In this document: in pieces, positions 13,372 through 62,854 of the stretch
How the letters are laid out: each line of letters opens with the position of its first letter
Numbering within the stretch: the stretch's first letter is position 1
DNA from: Chamaelirium japonicum
Taxonomy: Eukaryota; Streptophyta; Magnoliopsida; Liliales; Melanthiaceae
Direction: 5' to 3'
Length of the DNA stretch: 64,000 bases
Assembly (NCBI GenBank): GCA_947650365.1
Contig: OX393549.1
Coordinates: 25,369,851-25,433,850, forward strand
The notes under the pieces: generated by a model
The model's database searches: none
What the model was told of the DNA's origin: nothing
Seen by the model: the letters and a program-made list of their open reading frames with translations, nothing else
Translations under genes and position numbers: made by a program

Positions 13372-13985
13372 TGTGGGGGGAAATTTTCGAGCCGCCTTGA
13401 TCGGGAACCCCGCCCCACAGCCTTGATTGAATGTTGATGGTTTGTAGAGTTAGAGAGTTGGGAGAGTAGATAGAGAGAGTAGAGAGTGATGACACAAGGA
13501 TTGGTGACGGAGTTCAGTCTTATGACCTACGTCTCCAGGCGAGAGGTGCCACCTGATCTTTACTATAATTTGAGTAAATGAGGGTTGAGCGTTCTCTCGA
13601 CAGGCCGAGAGAAGCTTCTTACAATGTGTTTGTACGGAGCAATTAGAAGAGTTCAAGAGGAAGAATGGAGGGCTCTAGCTCTGGATCTGGAATCTCTCTT
13701 TCTCTGATCGAATGACCAACCCCTTCCCTGGATACCTTGGGGGTCCTTTTATAGCGTAGACATGTGCCCGATATGGTAGTGATGACGTGGTGCTGATGAC
13801 GTGGTACTGGTTCTGGGCCTCCTTGCTGGGCCCTTATTGGGCCGTTGTTCGGGCCCAATAAGGGGGAGGGCTTGATCTGCGAGCCCCGTAGAGTGGGCCC
13901 ATGAACCCGAGTGGGCTTACCCACTTGGGCCGTTGCGCGGGCCCATGCTGCTCTGATCCGGTTCGGTACAATTTTTGCACCCACA
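13372..13985 (-). repeat. 5' LTR of the gag-only element
   Basis: Same ends as the left copy with few differences, implying a fairly recent insertion. The gag gene lies next to it in element orientation. Confidence 0.85.
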
Positions 13986-14872
13986 CAAAGTTCTTCAACT
14001 TCAACGTTACATGTGACATAAGTGTTTTCACAACGGTCTACTCCATAAATAGGTAGTAGCCCATATTATAGATGTTACCATTGACGGTGAAGATGCTTGG
14101 TGTGGCTCGTCCATTTGCAATGTTTGAAAAAATTAGAGATCGGTCCAGTACATGGATGTCATAGTGCGATCCGGGTAGCCCAAAAAATGCATGCCAAATC
14201 AAGATGTCCTGGCTAACATCGGCTTCCAGGATAGGTATTAGCACGTGCACACATGCCAATGAGTAGTTCTTCCATTTTCTAGTGCATACAGTCGATGGTG
14301 CTGAGCATGCCCGACGGGAGTTCTCGATCTTCCGCAATAGAGAGTAGCCGTGCGACATCATCGCTGTTTAGCTTGCTTAAGTACTCATCCGAGAACACCT
14401 CGATGATGACTTTGACAAAGTGTTGGAAACTCTAGACAGTGGTACTCTGTGTGATACGATAATATTCGTCTGGTGCATCTGTCGCATTTCTATAGACAAG
14501 CATCCTCAGAGAGACAGTCACCTTCTATAGTGATGATGCATAGAGGATTCTAGCACTGTCTCTATTTTGTACGAAGTAATCATTGTACTACTTCACCACA
14601 GTTTGGATGGGAAAAAAATACCGGGCAGCACATCCGGAATCTACGTCGGAAGTGGTTGGGAGTGTAGGCACAATGTTCGACAATGTGACGACCAAGATCC
14701 AGTAGGCCAATAGCCAAGAGCCAAGACTCCTGAGGCGGGAATACCAATATAGATGAGGTGAGGTGAGGTGAGGTGTACAAGGCCATGAGTTAGCCCCACA
14801 TCGCCTGGAAAGAAGGAGATCCTGAGCTACTTATATAATTTTCCCTCCCAAGCATAGAAGACGCTTTTTAAA

Positions 14873-14975
14873 ACCGTGCGCCGCTACGGATTTCGTAAGA
14901 ACTCCGTAGTTAAGCGTGCTCGGGCGAGAGTAGTACCAGGATGGATGATCCCCTGGGAAGTTCTTGTGCGGGCAC
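14873..14975 (+). ncRNA. 5S rRNA-like domain in Cassandra LTR1
   Basis: Contains agaactccgtagttaagcgt and gctcgggcgagagtagtacc, the 5S core with A-box and intermediate element. Here the C-box-like part is altered (aggatggatgatcc), so Pol III competence is doubtful. A tatata motif lies about 40 bp upstream. Confidence 0.75.
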
Positions 14976-15270
14976 GGGCAAAGCGGACAATATCTTATAT
15001 GTTTGGGGCGGATGTTACAAAATGGTATCAGAGCCGGTTCTCCTCGCAATGGGGGGGTCTAACCCTACACGTGGACATGTAGCCCTAAGAGGGTGGATTG
15101 TGACGACCAAGATCCAATAGGCCAAGAGCCAAGACTCTTGAGGCTGGGATGCCAAGATGGATGAGGTAAGGTGTACAAGGCCACGAGTTAGCCCCACATC
15201 GCCTGGAGAGAAGAAAATCCTGAGCTACTTATATAATTTTCCCTCCCAAACATAGAAGACACGTTTTAAA

Positions 15271-15374
15271 ACCGTGCACCGCTACGGAATTCGTAAGAAC
15301 TCCGTAGTTAAGCGTGATCGGGCGAGAGTAGTACTAGGATGGGTGACCACCATGGGAAGTTCTCGTGCGGGCAC
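15271..15374 (+). ncRNA. 5S rRNA-like domain in Cassandra LTR2
   Basis: Same core as LTR1, with the C-box aggatgggtgacc intact. The A-box region has gtgatcggg in place of gtgctcggg. Confidence 0.75.
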
Positions 15375-15700
15375 AGGCAAAGCGGATAAAATCTTGTGTG
15401 TTTGGGGCGGATGTTACAAAATGATATCAGAGCCGGTTCTCCTCGGGATGGGGGGGTCTAACCCTACACGAGGACGTGTAGCCCTAAGGGGGGGGGTGAA
15501 TTGTGACGACCAAGATCCAATAGGCCAATAGCCAAGAGCCAAGACTCTTGAGGCAGGAATGCCAAGATGGATGAGGTGAGGTGAGGTTAGGTGAGGTGAG
15601 GTGTACAAGGCCATGAGTTAGCCCCACATTGCCTGGAGAGAAGGAGATCCTTAGCTACTTATATAATTTCCTCTCCCAAACATAGAAGACGCGTTTTAAA

Positions 15701-15803
15701 ACCGTGCGCCGGTACGGATTTCGTAAGAACTCCGTAGTTAAGCGTGCTCGGGAGAGAGTAGTATCAGGATGGGTGACCCCTTGGGAAGTTCTCATGCGGG
15801 CAT
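15701..15803 (+). ncRNA. 5S rRNA-like domain in Cassandra LTR3
   Basis: A-box agttaagcgtgctcggg and C-box aggatgggtgacc are both preserved, making it the best of the three for Pol III transcription. Confidence 0.75.
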
Positions 15804-16476
15804 GGGCAAAGCGGACAATATCTTGTGTGTTTGGGGCGGATGTTACAGACAAAGTAGTCCTTGAATAGTCCGTCAGAGGTGCCCTTCATATCGGTCGCAT
15901 TGTAGGTCTTTGTGACATTTAGTAGAGCCCCTCTGTTTAAATGCTTCTGTCGTCTTCCTTAGTGTGTTCCCTCCAAGCACTCCAAGCTAAGATCATATTT
16001 TCCTTTTAAGGAGTAGCTGAGCAACATCTCCATTGCAGGATGACACGGCTAATCAAGAAGGGAAAGGGGTGGTGAGGTGATTTTTAAGGGTGTGAAGCAA
16101 CACGGATTTTGCTCAAAAGACGTGCCACATCAAACTGCGTATCCAACAAACAAAAACGAGTCGTTGGTGAAAAAGACATGCCACCTTGGAGTGTGTATCC
16201 AACGGTCAGAAAATGAGCCATTGGTGAAACGGCTTGTAGTCTAAAAACACGTGTCCATTTTTTTTTAAGACGTTAGCTTAAATATTTAATTCAAATGTCC
16301 AAAATTTTTGCTTAATTTTTTACGATTATTTAAAAAATTTAAGTAATTTTATCCTTCTAATGATATTTTTTAAATTATATGTAATTGATTTGGTGGCAAT
16401 GGATAAAAGCGTCTTGAAATCTGATGGGATTTTAAAAAAGTATATGGATTGTTTTCTACTTTTCCCAGATAGATAA

Positions 16477-17057
16477 TTTTTTTTTTTTTTGAGAAATCTC
16501 TCTCGGAGATGAGGGGGGGGTTCGGCCTTGACCCTTACCGTAGATTAAATTAACAAAGAGATGTACAGGGAAGAGAAGGGGCTGAGAGGAAAAGAAAGAA
16601 ACCACAATAGTTAGTTACATAGATCTAAAAGGAATTCTCTCGGACCATGTCCCAAGTTGCAAGTCCACAGGTGAACCAGCGACTTACAAATACAAACGAT
16701 TGTCTCCCCGGTAGCTCGTCGTGCCTGGAAGGTTCGACGATTTCTCTCTAACCATAATGTCCAACAAATGCCAATGGCCAGAACATCCCACACCTTGCGC
16801 CGCGGACCTCGGAATCTCTTGCGCCTCCAGGCCCCCCAAAGGGACTCCATTGATGCCGGGGATGAACGCACTCACAGTTTTCCAAGAAAGTGAGACCACA
16901 CTTTCCTCGAGAACTCGCAAAGGAGAAGTAGGTGGTTAGTAGATTCCTCCGTTGACCTGCATAGAGCGCACGACAGATCCGACACTCTCAGATGGTTGCG
17001 CTTCAAAAGGTTAACCTTCATGAGGTGATAAGTTGCTGTAAACCATAACATGATATA
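16477..17057 (-). mobile_element. 5'-truncated L1-type LINE with zf-RVT coding remnant
   Basis: On the - strand, reading frames give FYHLMKVNLLKRNHLRVSDL-type sequence, then CALCRSTEESTNHLLLLCEF (the C-x2-C ... H-x4-C zinc-finger of zf-RVT), SRKVWSHFLGKL, and VWDVLAIGICWTLWLERNRR. The 3' end has a poly(A) represented by T14 at 16477-16490. The coding part ends at a stop near 16,611. The 5' remainder of ORF2 is missing, as usual for LINE copies. Terminal bases next to the tail (tttctc-A) resemble those of the micro-insertions reported below. Confidence 0.75.
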
Positions 17058-17500
17058 ATATCTAAATAAATACTGAGGTTACCTTCGATACCTATAATAC
17101 AAATAGGCATTATGTAAGCCATTGGGATGCTCATGGGTGGCTCTACATGTGGATGAGTGGGGTCAATTGACCCCACTCATCGGTTCAAATCTATTAAAAA
17201 ATCTATTAAATTTTTATTTTTATCATAATTTATTTAGTTTTAACTGTTGGTTTGACCCCACTCCATCGATTCACCAAATCCTATTTCTTGCCATCACATG
17301 GAAAATATTTTTTAATATAATTTTTGACCCTAATGATATAAATTTCTGGAGCAGCCATTGGATGCTCTTAGCAAAAAGGTTACTTGCCTAAATAACCCAG
17401 CAGACATAATGTCGGCTTGTGCGGGAATCACTTATAGCTCTTGGTAGGATGGTCGAGGCACCGAGGAGGGGTGGCCGATGCCGTCCACATCGGCATTATG
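17058..17500. other. Intergenic sequence between LINE and BRO1 promoter
   Basis: Contains two direct copies of gccattgg(g)atgctc (about 17119 and 17358). This is the kind of sequence found at right ends of Harbinger-type MITEs, but no matching left end is seen. Confidence 0.35.
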
Positions 17501-17718
17501 TCCACGTGTATAGACCCCTTGTATGTTGCAATAGCTTTGCTCATTGCTAGGCTGCCCAGCTACGTGTCGATCAATCAATGGTTGATGATCTCAGCGTGAC
17601 ATCCATATTATGACTGACACGTGGCGTGGCAGCATCCAAAGCTTTCGGAATTAGACTTCTTACTCGGGATCCTTTCGATCCGAAACGGAAGCCCTCCCTG
17701 CACTGCCTCCAATCTCCG

Positions 17719-56720
<39,002 letters not shown>

Positions 56721-57297
56721 TATCCAATTATAAATACAATTTTCTCATTTCTTGAAGTGTGAACTTAATGTTGCGACTTCTTTAATACTTCACTACATGC
56801 TTGGTGATGAGGCGAGCAGCTTCCTCTGCAGCACAGTCCGCCGATGCTGCAATGAACGTGCCATACTTGGAGAAGCGGTCAACCGCGACAAGGATGGACT
56901 CAAGCTCCCCCCACCCTTTGCAGAGCTGAGATGAAGTCCATGGAGTTGGTCTCTCTTGGATAGCTAGACACTGGCAACGGCTCGAGCAGTCTTCCAAGTC
57001 GATGATGATCTACCTTGTCTTGTTGGCATGTATTAGGTGGCATCGAGCAATGCCAAAGTCCTTTGCTAGCCTGGGTGTCTTGACCACTTCGTGTCAAGGC
57101 ACTCCTTGAGAAGCTCCTTCCTCAAGCTTCCTCACCTTGGCACGAACACCCTACTTCCTTTGGTACAGGGTAGCAATCCTTGAGCCGAAACCTTCTTGTA
57201 TTGCCATCCCGTGTGAGCTTTAGCAAGCCTTGAGATGTAGGGTCTTCAGCCATTCCCATTTGATGCAGTCATGGAGAGTCCACTTGAGCTAACACAC

Positions 57298-59744
57298 TGT
57301 GGGCATCGTAATTAGCCCACACTTAAAATCCGACCCACACACAACGGCCCGCACACGAAGTCCGGCTCATGCACAACGGTTTGCAAAGGAAAAGAACCGA
57401 ACCTAACTCAAGTGGACCCGAGGGGGTCCACCCATGCTAGTGGGACCCACCAGACCCACTACCTGAAGCCAAAAGGGGGCTGGGTGGGCCCACCCAAAAG
57501 TGGGGCCCACCCGGCCCCTTCTTGCAAGCCGCGGCCCCCTCTCCCTAGGGGAAGGTGTGGCCGGCCAAAAAAAGGGGAAAGAAAAAGAAAAAGAAAGGAA
57601 ATAAAAGAAAAGAAAAAGAAAAAGAAAAGAAAACTACAATCGTCATGCGGGGGGGGGGGGGGGGGGGGAGATAACTCGGACGTTTATACAACCATGGATC
57701 CGCGTCGATCCCTCGATCCGACGGACAAGACGGTAAGTCGTGTCTCCATCGATTAAATGTGCAAAGATGGCTCATATCTTGAAAGATTGAGCTCAATCTA
57801 GCCCATAACTGTCACTGTAAAAAAGGAAATAGATAAATATTGTTTTTTTCCCAAAAAAGGAAGATCAATCCCAACGGTTATGGTGAGAGATATTCAAGGG
57901 ATTCAAAAATCATAGCCATATCTTTTCCATTCTCTCCCTTCGCCTATAAATAGAGAGGCAGGGTGATGGCTCCAAAGGTCGAAAATCAATCAACGTGAAG
58001 TAGCCCACAAAAGTCCTCATCAACATGAAGACCTTGCACAAGAGATCAAAGCTTCGACTCCGTGCATGACGAATAAAGCTCGAAGAAGAAGGCCCGAAGT
58101 TGGCACCACCCCGTTGTCTACAACGAACCTTCAACTCCAAAAATGCCAAAGAAGCTCGAAGAAGAATATCGAAGCGGCGCCACACCCGTCGTCTTCAACA
58201 AGCATCCGCTCCATTTACGAAAAAAAAAGCTTGGAGAAGGAAACCCGAAGCGGTACTACACCTGTTGTCTTCAACAATAAAGCCGACGCTACAACCATCG
58301 CATGAAGATCGGTGTTACACCCACCATCTTCAACAACAAAGCCGACGCTATAATCGTCGCACGAAGATCGGTTCTACACCCGCCATTTTCAAAAACAAAG
58401 CCGATGCTATAACCGTTGCATGAAGATCGGTGCTACACTCATCGTATTCAACAACAAAGCCAACGCTACAACTGTCGCACGGAGATCGGTGCCACACCCA
58501 CCATCTTCAAGAAAAGCCTTCGACTTCGATCACGCCAAAGAAGTCCAGAGAAGAAGAGAAAAACTGATGCCACAACCATCGCCACCAATGGTCCGTCCCC
58601 CAAATGAAGGAGGCCGGAGGAATAAAGGAGACTCGGAGACATCACTATTATCATTCAAGGTGACGATTAAGCCAAGGCTAAAAGCAAAAGCCAAGAAAAG
58701 CTAAAGTTACACCCACGCTAAAGCCACGCACGTGCTAAAGCCAAGCAACTACGAATGATCACGAGCAAAACAACGTACTTTCTAGCCGATACGACGTGAA
58801 GTCAGAGACATCGTCATCATCATTCGAGGTGAAGATTAAGACAAAGCTAAAAGCAAAAGCCAAGCAAAGCTAAAGTTACACCCGCGCTAAAGCCAAGCAC
58901 CTACGAAGGATCACGAGCAAAGCAACGAACTTTCTAGCCGATATGATGTGAAGTCCGGAAGAATGAAAGCACTGCAAGCCTCCACCCCTTCTACATTCAA
59001 GTGCTAACATCAAAGCTACACCGATGCCAAAGCTACGCTAAAGCAACATCGAAGCCAAACGCAAGAAGTTAAAGACAAAGCTAAAGCTAAGCTAGAACTA
59101 GACGGTATAAGTTAAAGCCAAAGCAAAGCCAGAGCTATGCCCGCGCTAAAGCCACACACGTGATAAATCCAAGCAATTACGAAGGATCACGAGCAAAGCA
59201 ACACACTTTCTAGCCGATACGACGCGAAGTACGAAAGAATGAAAGCACCGTAAACCTCGACCCCTTCTATGTTAAAGCGCTAATGCCACAGCTACATTGA
59301 TGCTAAAACTACGCTAAAGCAAAGCCAGACGCCAGAAGGCAAAGACGAAGGTAAAAGTAAAATCGACACCGAGTAAAATCGACGTCATGAACCAACAAAC
59401 AAGGACGCTGAGGTCTAGCAAAAGCTAAGAAAGATTCGGAGATCGAGGAAACAACACTGAAAGCCCCCCAATCAAGAAAACGCAAAGCACAAAAGGTGCC
59501 AAAACTACTCGAACTCTCAAGAAACTCGAAACCTTGTAAAGACCTCTGTCCTGGGCAACACCTCCAGAGCTCTTGCACCAAATAACATGAAGACACGGAT
59601 CAAATGGACCCTCCAGAGATCTCTCCTACAATCTCTTAATGAAAATCTTTACCGCACCCAGCTCACCACCCTCGAGCACCTGGAACCGGCTTGTAATCTT
59701 CGTGTGCGCAATAAAGACGACCCATATCTTTTTCTGTTCATACA
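57298..59744 (+). mobile_element. Large solo LTR, 2.45 kb
   Basis: Starts tgtgggcatcg and ends gttcataca, with a perfect 5-bp duplication cacac (57293-57297, 59745-59749). A TATA box ctataaataga lies at about 57,943. The body holds a poly(G) run (57649-57668), a 63-bp tandem repeat (about 58,255-58,510) and a long stretch of degenerate aaagccaagctaaag repeats (58,660-59,340). Orientation is from the TATA box. Confidence 0.7.
58255..58510. repeat. 63-bp tandem repeat inside the solo LTR
   Basis: Four copies containing gaagatcggtgctacaccc, a ttcaacaacaaagcc block and a cgcac/gcatg end. Confidence 0.75.
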
Positions 59745-60090
59745 CACACCATTGCCAACTCCACCTTCCTACTGAGCACATCGGCTACTTTGTTCGCCTT
59801 CCTCGGTTTGTACTCCAGGCACATGTCGAACTCTTCCCAGAAGTCTTACCATCGTTCCTGCTTAGGAGATAACTTCTTCTTGGCCTGGAAGTAGCTCGTG
59901 GCCACATTGTCAGTCTTGATGAACTTTGAGCCGAGTAGGTGATGCCTCCATGCTCTTAGACAATGCACCACCGATGTCATCTCCTTCTCCTAAATGGTAT
60001 AGCTACACTTGGTGTTGTTCAGCTTTCGGCTCTCGAACATGATGTGGTGTCCATCTTGCACCAACACCACACCAATGGCATTCTGGGTAT

Positions 60091-61064
60091 TTAGAACTTG
60101 GATCTATAGGACTGAAGTCTAAAGGGTGAATAGATTAATAAATTTTTATATTGGTTATTAAAACTTTCTCGCAGACAAAAGAAATAACAAGTTGATCAAC
60201 TCACAATGATAACGTTACAACAAATATACCAGATTGTAATATTAATGGAGTACTTACACAACACTACGAAGATCTCTTCACTTTCTTATGTCAGATATAC
60301 TTCTTATGAAAAGAAGATTCCTTCAATCCCAAAATATTGTAAACATAATCTTAGGAGGTTTGGCCATTGCCTACTCCCCAGGGTTTAACCTCCTTTTAAA
60401 GTTTCACTGGCGTATTGTACCGTCAGAGTTAAAACATATGGATTATAATTCCATGGACACACTTGCCATCTAAGATGACAACTCCTAGTTTTACCTCGTT
60501 CTTTGGCAGACAACTTTACAAATTTGCACACCTCGCACCTATGATCAATCGCAATAGCCATGATATATTTGTATCTTGATCCGACCGCGTAAGATCGCAA
60601 TCTCCCTCGTAGGGGATCTTTAGAGTTCCGACTTTGTTAACTCTATCAACAGCATATGCACTATAGACCAATCGTTGGTTTGTCTATGGATTGTCACACG
60701 ATCTGGTCGCCGAATCTCTCAAACATCAGAAGGCGGGGTTTTCTAGGTTCATGCAATCATACATCTAATGAAATATAGATCTCACACAGACATTCAGATG
60801 ATCAATGAAAGCTTGATGCAATCACGAATTAACCGGAAAGAAAGCAAAGAAAGCAAAGATGAAGAATATGAGAAAATCGGCTTACTAATCTAATCATATA
60901 AGATTCAGAAATCCAATGATGCATTCAACGTGAAGAGAGGATGAGAGAAGAATGAAATCTTTCACTCGAGAAAATTACGACGACTCAAACCCTAATGCTT
61001 TCTCTCTCTACTCTCTCTAGGGCTGCTCATAATGCCATCTTAGGTTCTCTAGTTCTCTAGAATA
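60091..61064. other. Intergenic, unassigned
   Basis: AT-rich; no domain recognised. It could be further decayed LTR sequence. Confidence 0.35.
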
Positions 61065-61370
61065 CTAGTAAGAAGCCCGGGTAATGCCCGAATGTGCTTG
61101 ATGCACGTTATTTGGCAAAGACGACATCACAACTATTCGAAGAAGTGTGAAATCTAAAATGAGTGTAATTCACTTGTTAGAGAGAGATTAACATTAAATG
61201 ACCATTAAATGTCATTGAATGAAAATTTATCATCTTAATGGTAGGTTTTTAAATGGATTTAAAAGAGAACCGTGTTCACACATGGAAAAAAAATTATAGC
61301 TCTTTAAAAGACGTCCACGTGTCACAACACGGGAGAGAGGCTTCCATTTTAGTATATATATATATATAGA
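61065..61370 (-). mobile_element. Non-autonomous Helitron
   Basis: On the - strand it starts TCTATATATATATATATACT and ends in a short GC hairpin (cgggcattacccg) followed by gcttcttaCTAG. It lies exactly between A and T. TC...CTRR ends, a 3' hairpin and A/T insertion are the Helitron signature. No RepHel coding sequence. Confidence 0.65.
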
Positions 61371-61930
61371 TTTTATCACATTGTAAAATATCTTGTATAA
61401 CATTTATTATTGAAATGTGTAGAGAACTCTTGAATGTTCCCACCCGATTTAGAATGGTGACATGTCGTACAATCATGGCCACTATTGTACACCCTTGTAA
61501 ACTATTAATAGAGGGATGCCTTATGTGCTTCTCACCTTAGAGAAGTGCAATTTGCATGAGTAATAAAGAGTTCTCTTCCACTCTTCTCTTGTGTTTGTGT
61601 GAGCGAGTGAGGGAAGGCCCGAAGAATTTTGAGGGGAAGGGTGAATCGGCCACATGGCGATGGTTCAAATGCTAGGTCCTTGACGAAGGAAAAGAAAAAA
61701 CTTAAGTCTGTTACAGGCGGCTTCAGCGGTGGAGGTGGCGGTGTGCGTATCAATATGTCTATAAGTATGTGATGCTTCGGGGACGCATCCGACATTTCCT
61801 TGCTTGTTAAGTTGGGGGAGGCTTAAATTTGTGGGGGTGTGAATAGCAAAACCCTTGCTACAGATACCAGGGCGGTTAGTCGGCGATAGAAACGGGCGGC
61901 AAAACAACAGTACAGCTACAGCCTACAGGC
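61371..61930 (+). promoter_or_regulatory. Upstream region of the DUF1308 gene
   Basis: About 560 bp between the Helitron and ATG 61931. It has no clear TATA box near the start. The G-box-type ccacgtgtc at about 61,315 lies inside the Helitron. Confidence 0.35.
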
Positions 61931-62854
61931 ATGAACCCTGCCGCTGCAGACGGCGGTGAAGTGGAGCAGGCGAGGAGGCGGTGCCTCTCCCTCCGCCACC
62001 TTATCGCCCGCTCCCTCCCGTCCTCCAAGATCTCCCCTCCCTGCAGGCTCACCCTCCTCCGCCTCATCGACGCCGAGCTCCGCTTCCTCTCCCGCCTCCC
62101 TCCCCGCCCCACCCAGCCCGTCACCCCCAACGTCGGCTACCTCGAATCCCTCGTCCGCATCATCCAGCTCCCCTCCGTTCGCTACGTGTCCCGCGTCTGC
62201 AAGCCCGTTCCCCACCCGGCGGGCCCCGTCCACGTCGACGTCGTCTGCACCCTCGGTCGCTCCCCGGCCTGGATCCTCGTCTCCGATCGCAACCCCAGGC
62301 ACATCTCCTGGTCGGGCCCCCCCTGCGGGACCCACTGGGGCCTGCGGGCCCGTGTCGAGCGGGTGCTCGCCGCCGCCCACTCCGCCCTCGCTCTGAGCCC
62401 TGCCTCCCTCCGCCTCGTCTTCTCCAGAGGGCTCGGCGACGACGCTGCCGGGAGGCTGGTGGGTGAGTTTGGGGCCGTGGAGATCGATCTTGCTGAAGAC
62501 CCACATGTGTTCGAGGAGTTGGAGGAGGGGTGGATTGGTATCACGCCCATGCTTGAAAATGCTCGGGTGTTTGAGATCAAGGTCGATTTGGATTGCGGCG
62601 ACAGAGCTCCGGCCCCTCCGGGGGTTTTAGATTATCGGGATGAGTTGGGTTCGAGGGATGATGCATTTGGATCTTTACTTTCCTCGATGGGAGCAAGAGA
62701 TATGGAGTCGACAGAGATGATCAATTTTGATACCACCGCGCTGGTTGCAATGGTTTCGGGGATAAGCAACGGTGGTACCGAGCGGCTGCTTAAGGCATCA
62801 GAGGTTGAAATGCGGCAGCGGTTTAAGAGCAACTATGAATTCGTCGTGGCACAG
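61931..62854 (+). CDS. DUF1308 (C7orf25/UPF0415-like) protein, first exon only
   Basis: The first exon starts at ATG 61931 (MNPAAADGGEVEQARRRCLS) and ends at the donor gcacag|gtaatg after 308 codons. It includes SLRHLIARSLPSSKISPPCR, VGYLESLVRIIQLPSVRYVS, VDVVCTLGRSPAWILVSDRN and INFDTTALVAMVSGISNGG. These blocks fit the eukaryotic DUF1308 family (C7orf25 homologues), whose biochemical role is unknown. The reading frame continues past the donor to 63,037, but that part is AT-rich and not conserved-looking, so I treat it as intron. Family members run to about 420-460 residues, so the C-terminal portion must lie beyond 64,000. The first half of the exon is extremely GC-rich and becomes AT-richer towards the donor, a 5'-3' gradient seen in many monocot genes. 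No TATA box is evident. Confidence 0.8.

Larger units (their letters stand above)
5054..13985 (-). mobile_element. Gag-only Gypsy-type LTR retrotransposon with five tandem arrays
   Basis: LTRs at 5054-5666 and 13372-13985 (613 and 614 bp, tgtgggg...cccaca) are flanked by the perfect 5-bp duplication caaag (5049-5053 and 13986-13990). The element reads on the - strand. Just inside the right LTR is tttggcgtcgtctgtggga, in primer-binding position. Just inside the left LTR is a purine tract (gggaggggg). Between them are a frameshifted gag (13231-11581) and then about 5.9 kb of tandem repeats in place of pol. The gag style resembles the Tat/Retand-Ogre branch, known for hypervariable repeat-bearing 3' regions. 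The lack of protease, RT and integrase makes it non-autonomous. Confidence 0.85.
14684..15847 (+). mobile_element. Cassandra TRIM, three-LTR tandem form
   Basis: LTR1 14684-15019, LTR2 15099-15418, LTR3 15502-15847, all beginning tgtgacga(c) and ending gatgttaca. The unit is flanked by the perfect duplication gacaa (14679-14683 and 15848-15852). Each LTR is followed by a primer-binding site (tggtatcagagcc at 15023; tgatatcagagcc after LTR2) and each internal region ends in a purine run. LTRs contain a 5S rRNA-like segment, the hallmark of Cassandra elements. There is no coding capacity. Two internal domains shared by three LTRs with one outer target duplication means the array arose before or during integration, or by unequal exchange afterwards. 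Confidence 0.9.
4700..16062 (-). pseudogene. PIF/Harbinger DDE transposase pseudogene split by two LTR insertions
   Basis: Three pieces on the - strand join precisely when the Gypsy-type and Cassandra elements are removed. Piece 1 (16062-15848) ends in GLFKDYFV. Piece 2 (14683-13986) continues EHCAYTPNHFRRRFRM, STIDCMH (catalytic Asp block) and WHAFFGLPGSHYDIHVLDRS to VNGNIYNMGYYL. Piece 3 (5053-4700) has AQNDVERAFGIF, HNMIVDNERD and a C-terminal LIEYLWQLCGEY then stop. These are signature blocks of the HARBI1/DDE_4 family. Stops and frameshifts (for example TAG after STIDCMH) show it is dead. Transposase activity is therefore not expected. Confidence 0.8.
56766..60090 (-). pseudogene. Gypsy pol remnant (RNase H and integrase) split by a solo LTR
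   Basis: RNase H part (about 60090-59765): QNAIGVVLVQDGHHIMFESR, KEMTSVVHCLRAWRHHLLGS and TDNVATSYFQAKKKLSPKQE, typical of Ty3/Gypsy with chromovirus-like style. Integrase part (57290-56766): CQQDKVDHHRLGRLLEPLPV, NSMDFIS and ILVAVDRFSKYGTFIAAS, then EEAARLITKHVVKY and a stop. Stops and shifts are frequent. The two parts are normally contiguous and are separated here by the LTR at 57298-59744. RT and LTRs of this element are not seen. Confidence 0.75.

Noticed and set aside
14873..15803. Genuine 5S rRNA genes
   Set aside because: The 5' part is diverged and each copy lies within a Cassandra LTR with PBS and target duplication; they are retrotransposon 5S domains.
17119..17372. Harbinger MITE between the two gccattgg(g)atgctc motifs
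   Set aside because: The motifs are direct, not inverted, and no target duplication was found.
61876..62580. Antisense and shifted ORFs over the DUF1308 exon
   Set aside because: GC-rich exons lack stops in all frames; only the + frame starting 61931 has recognisable family blocks.
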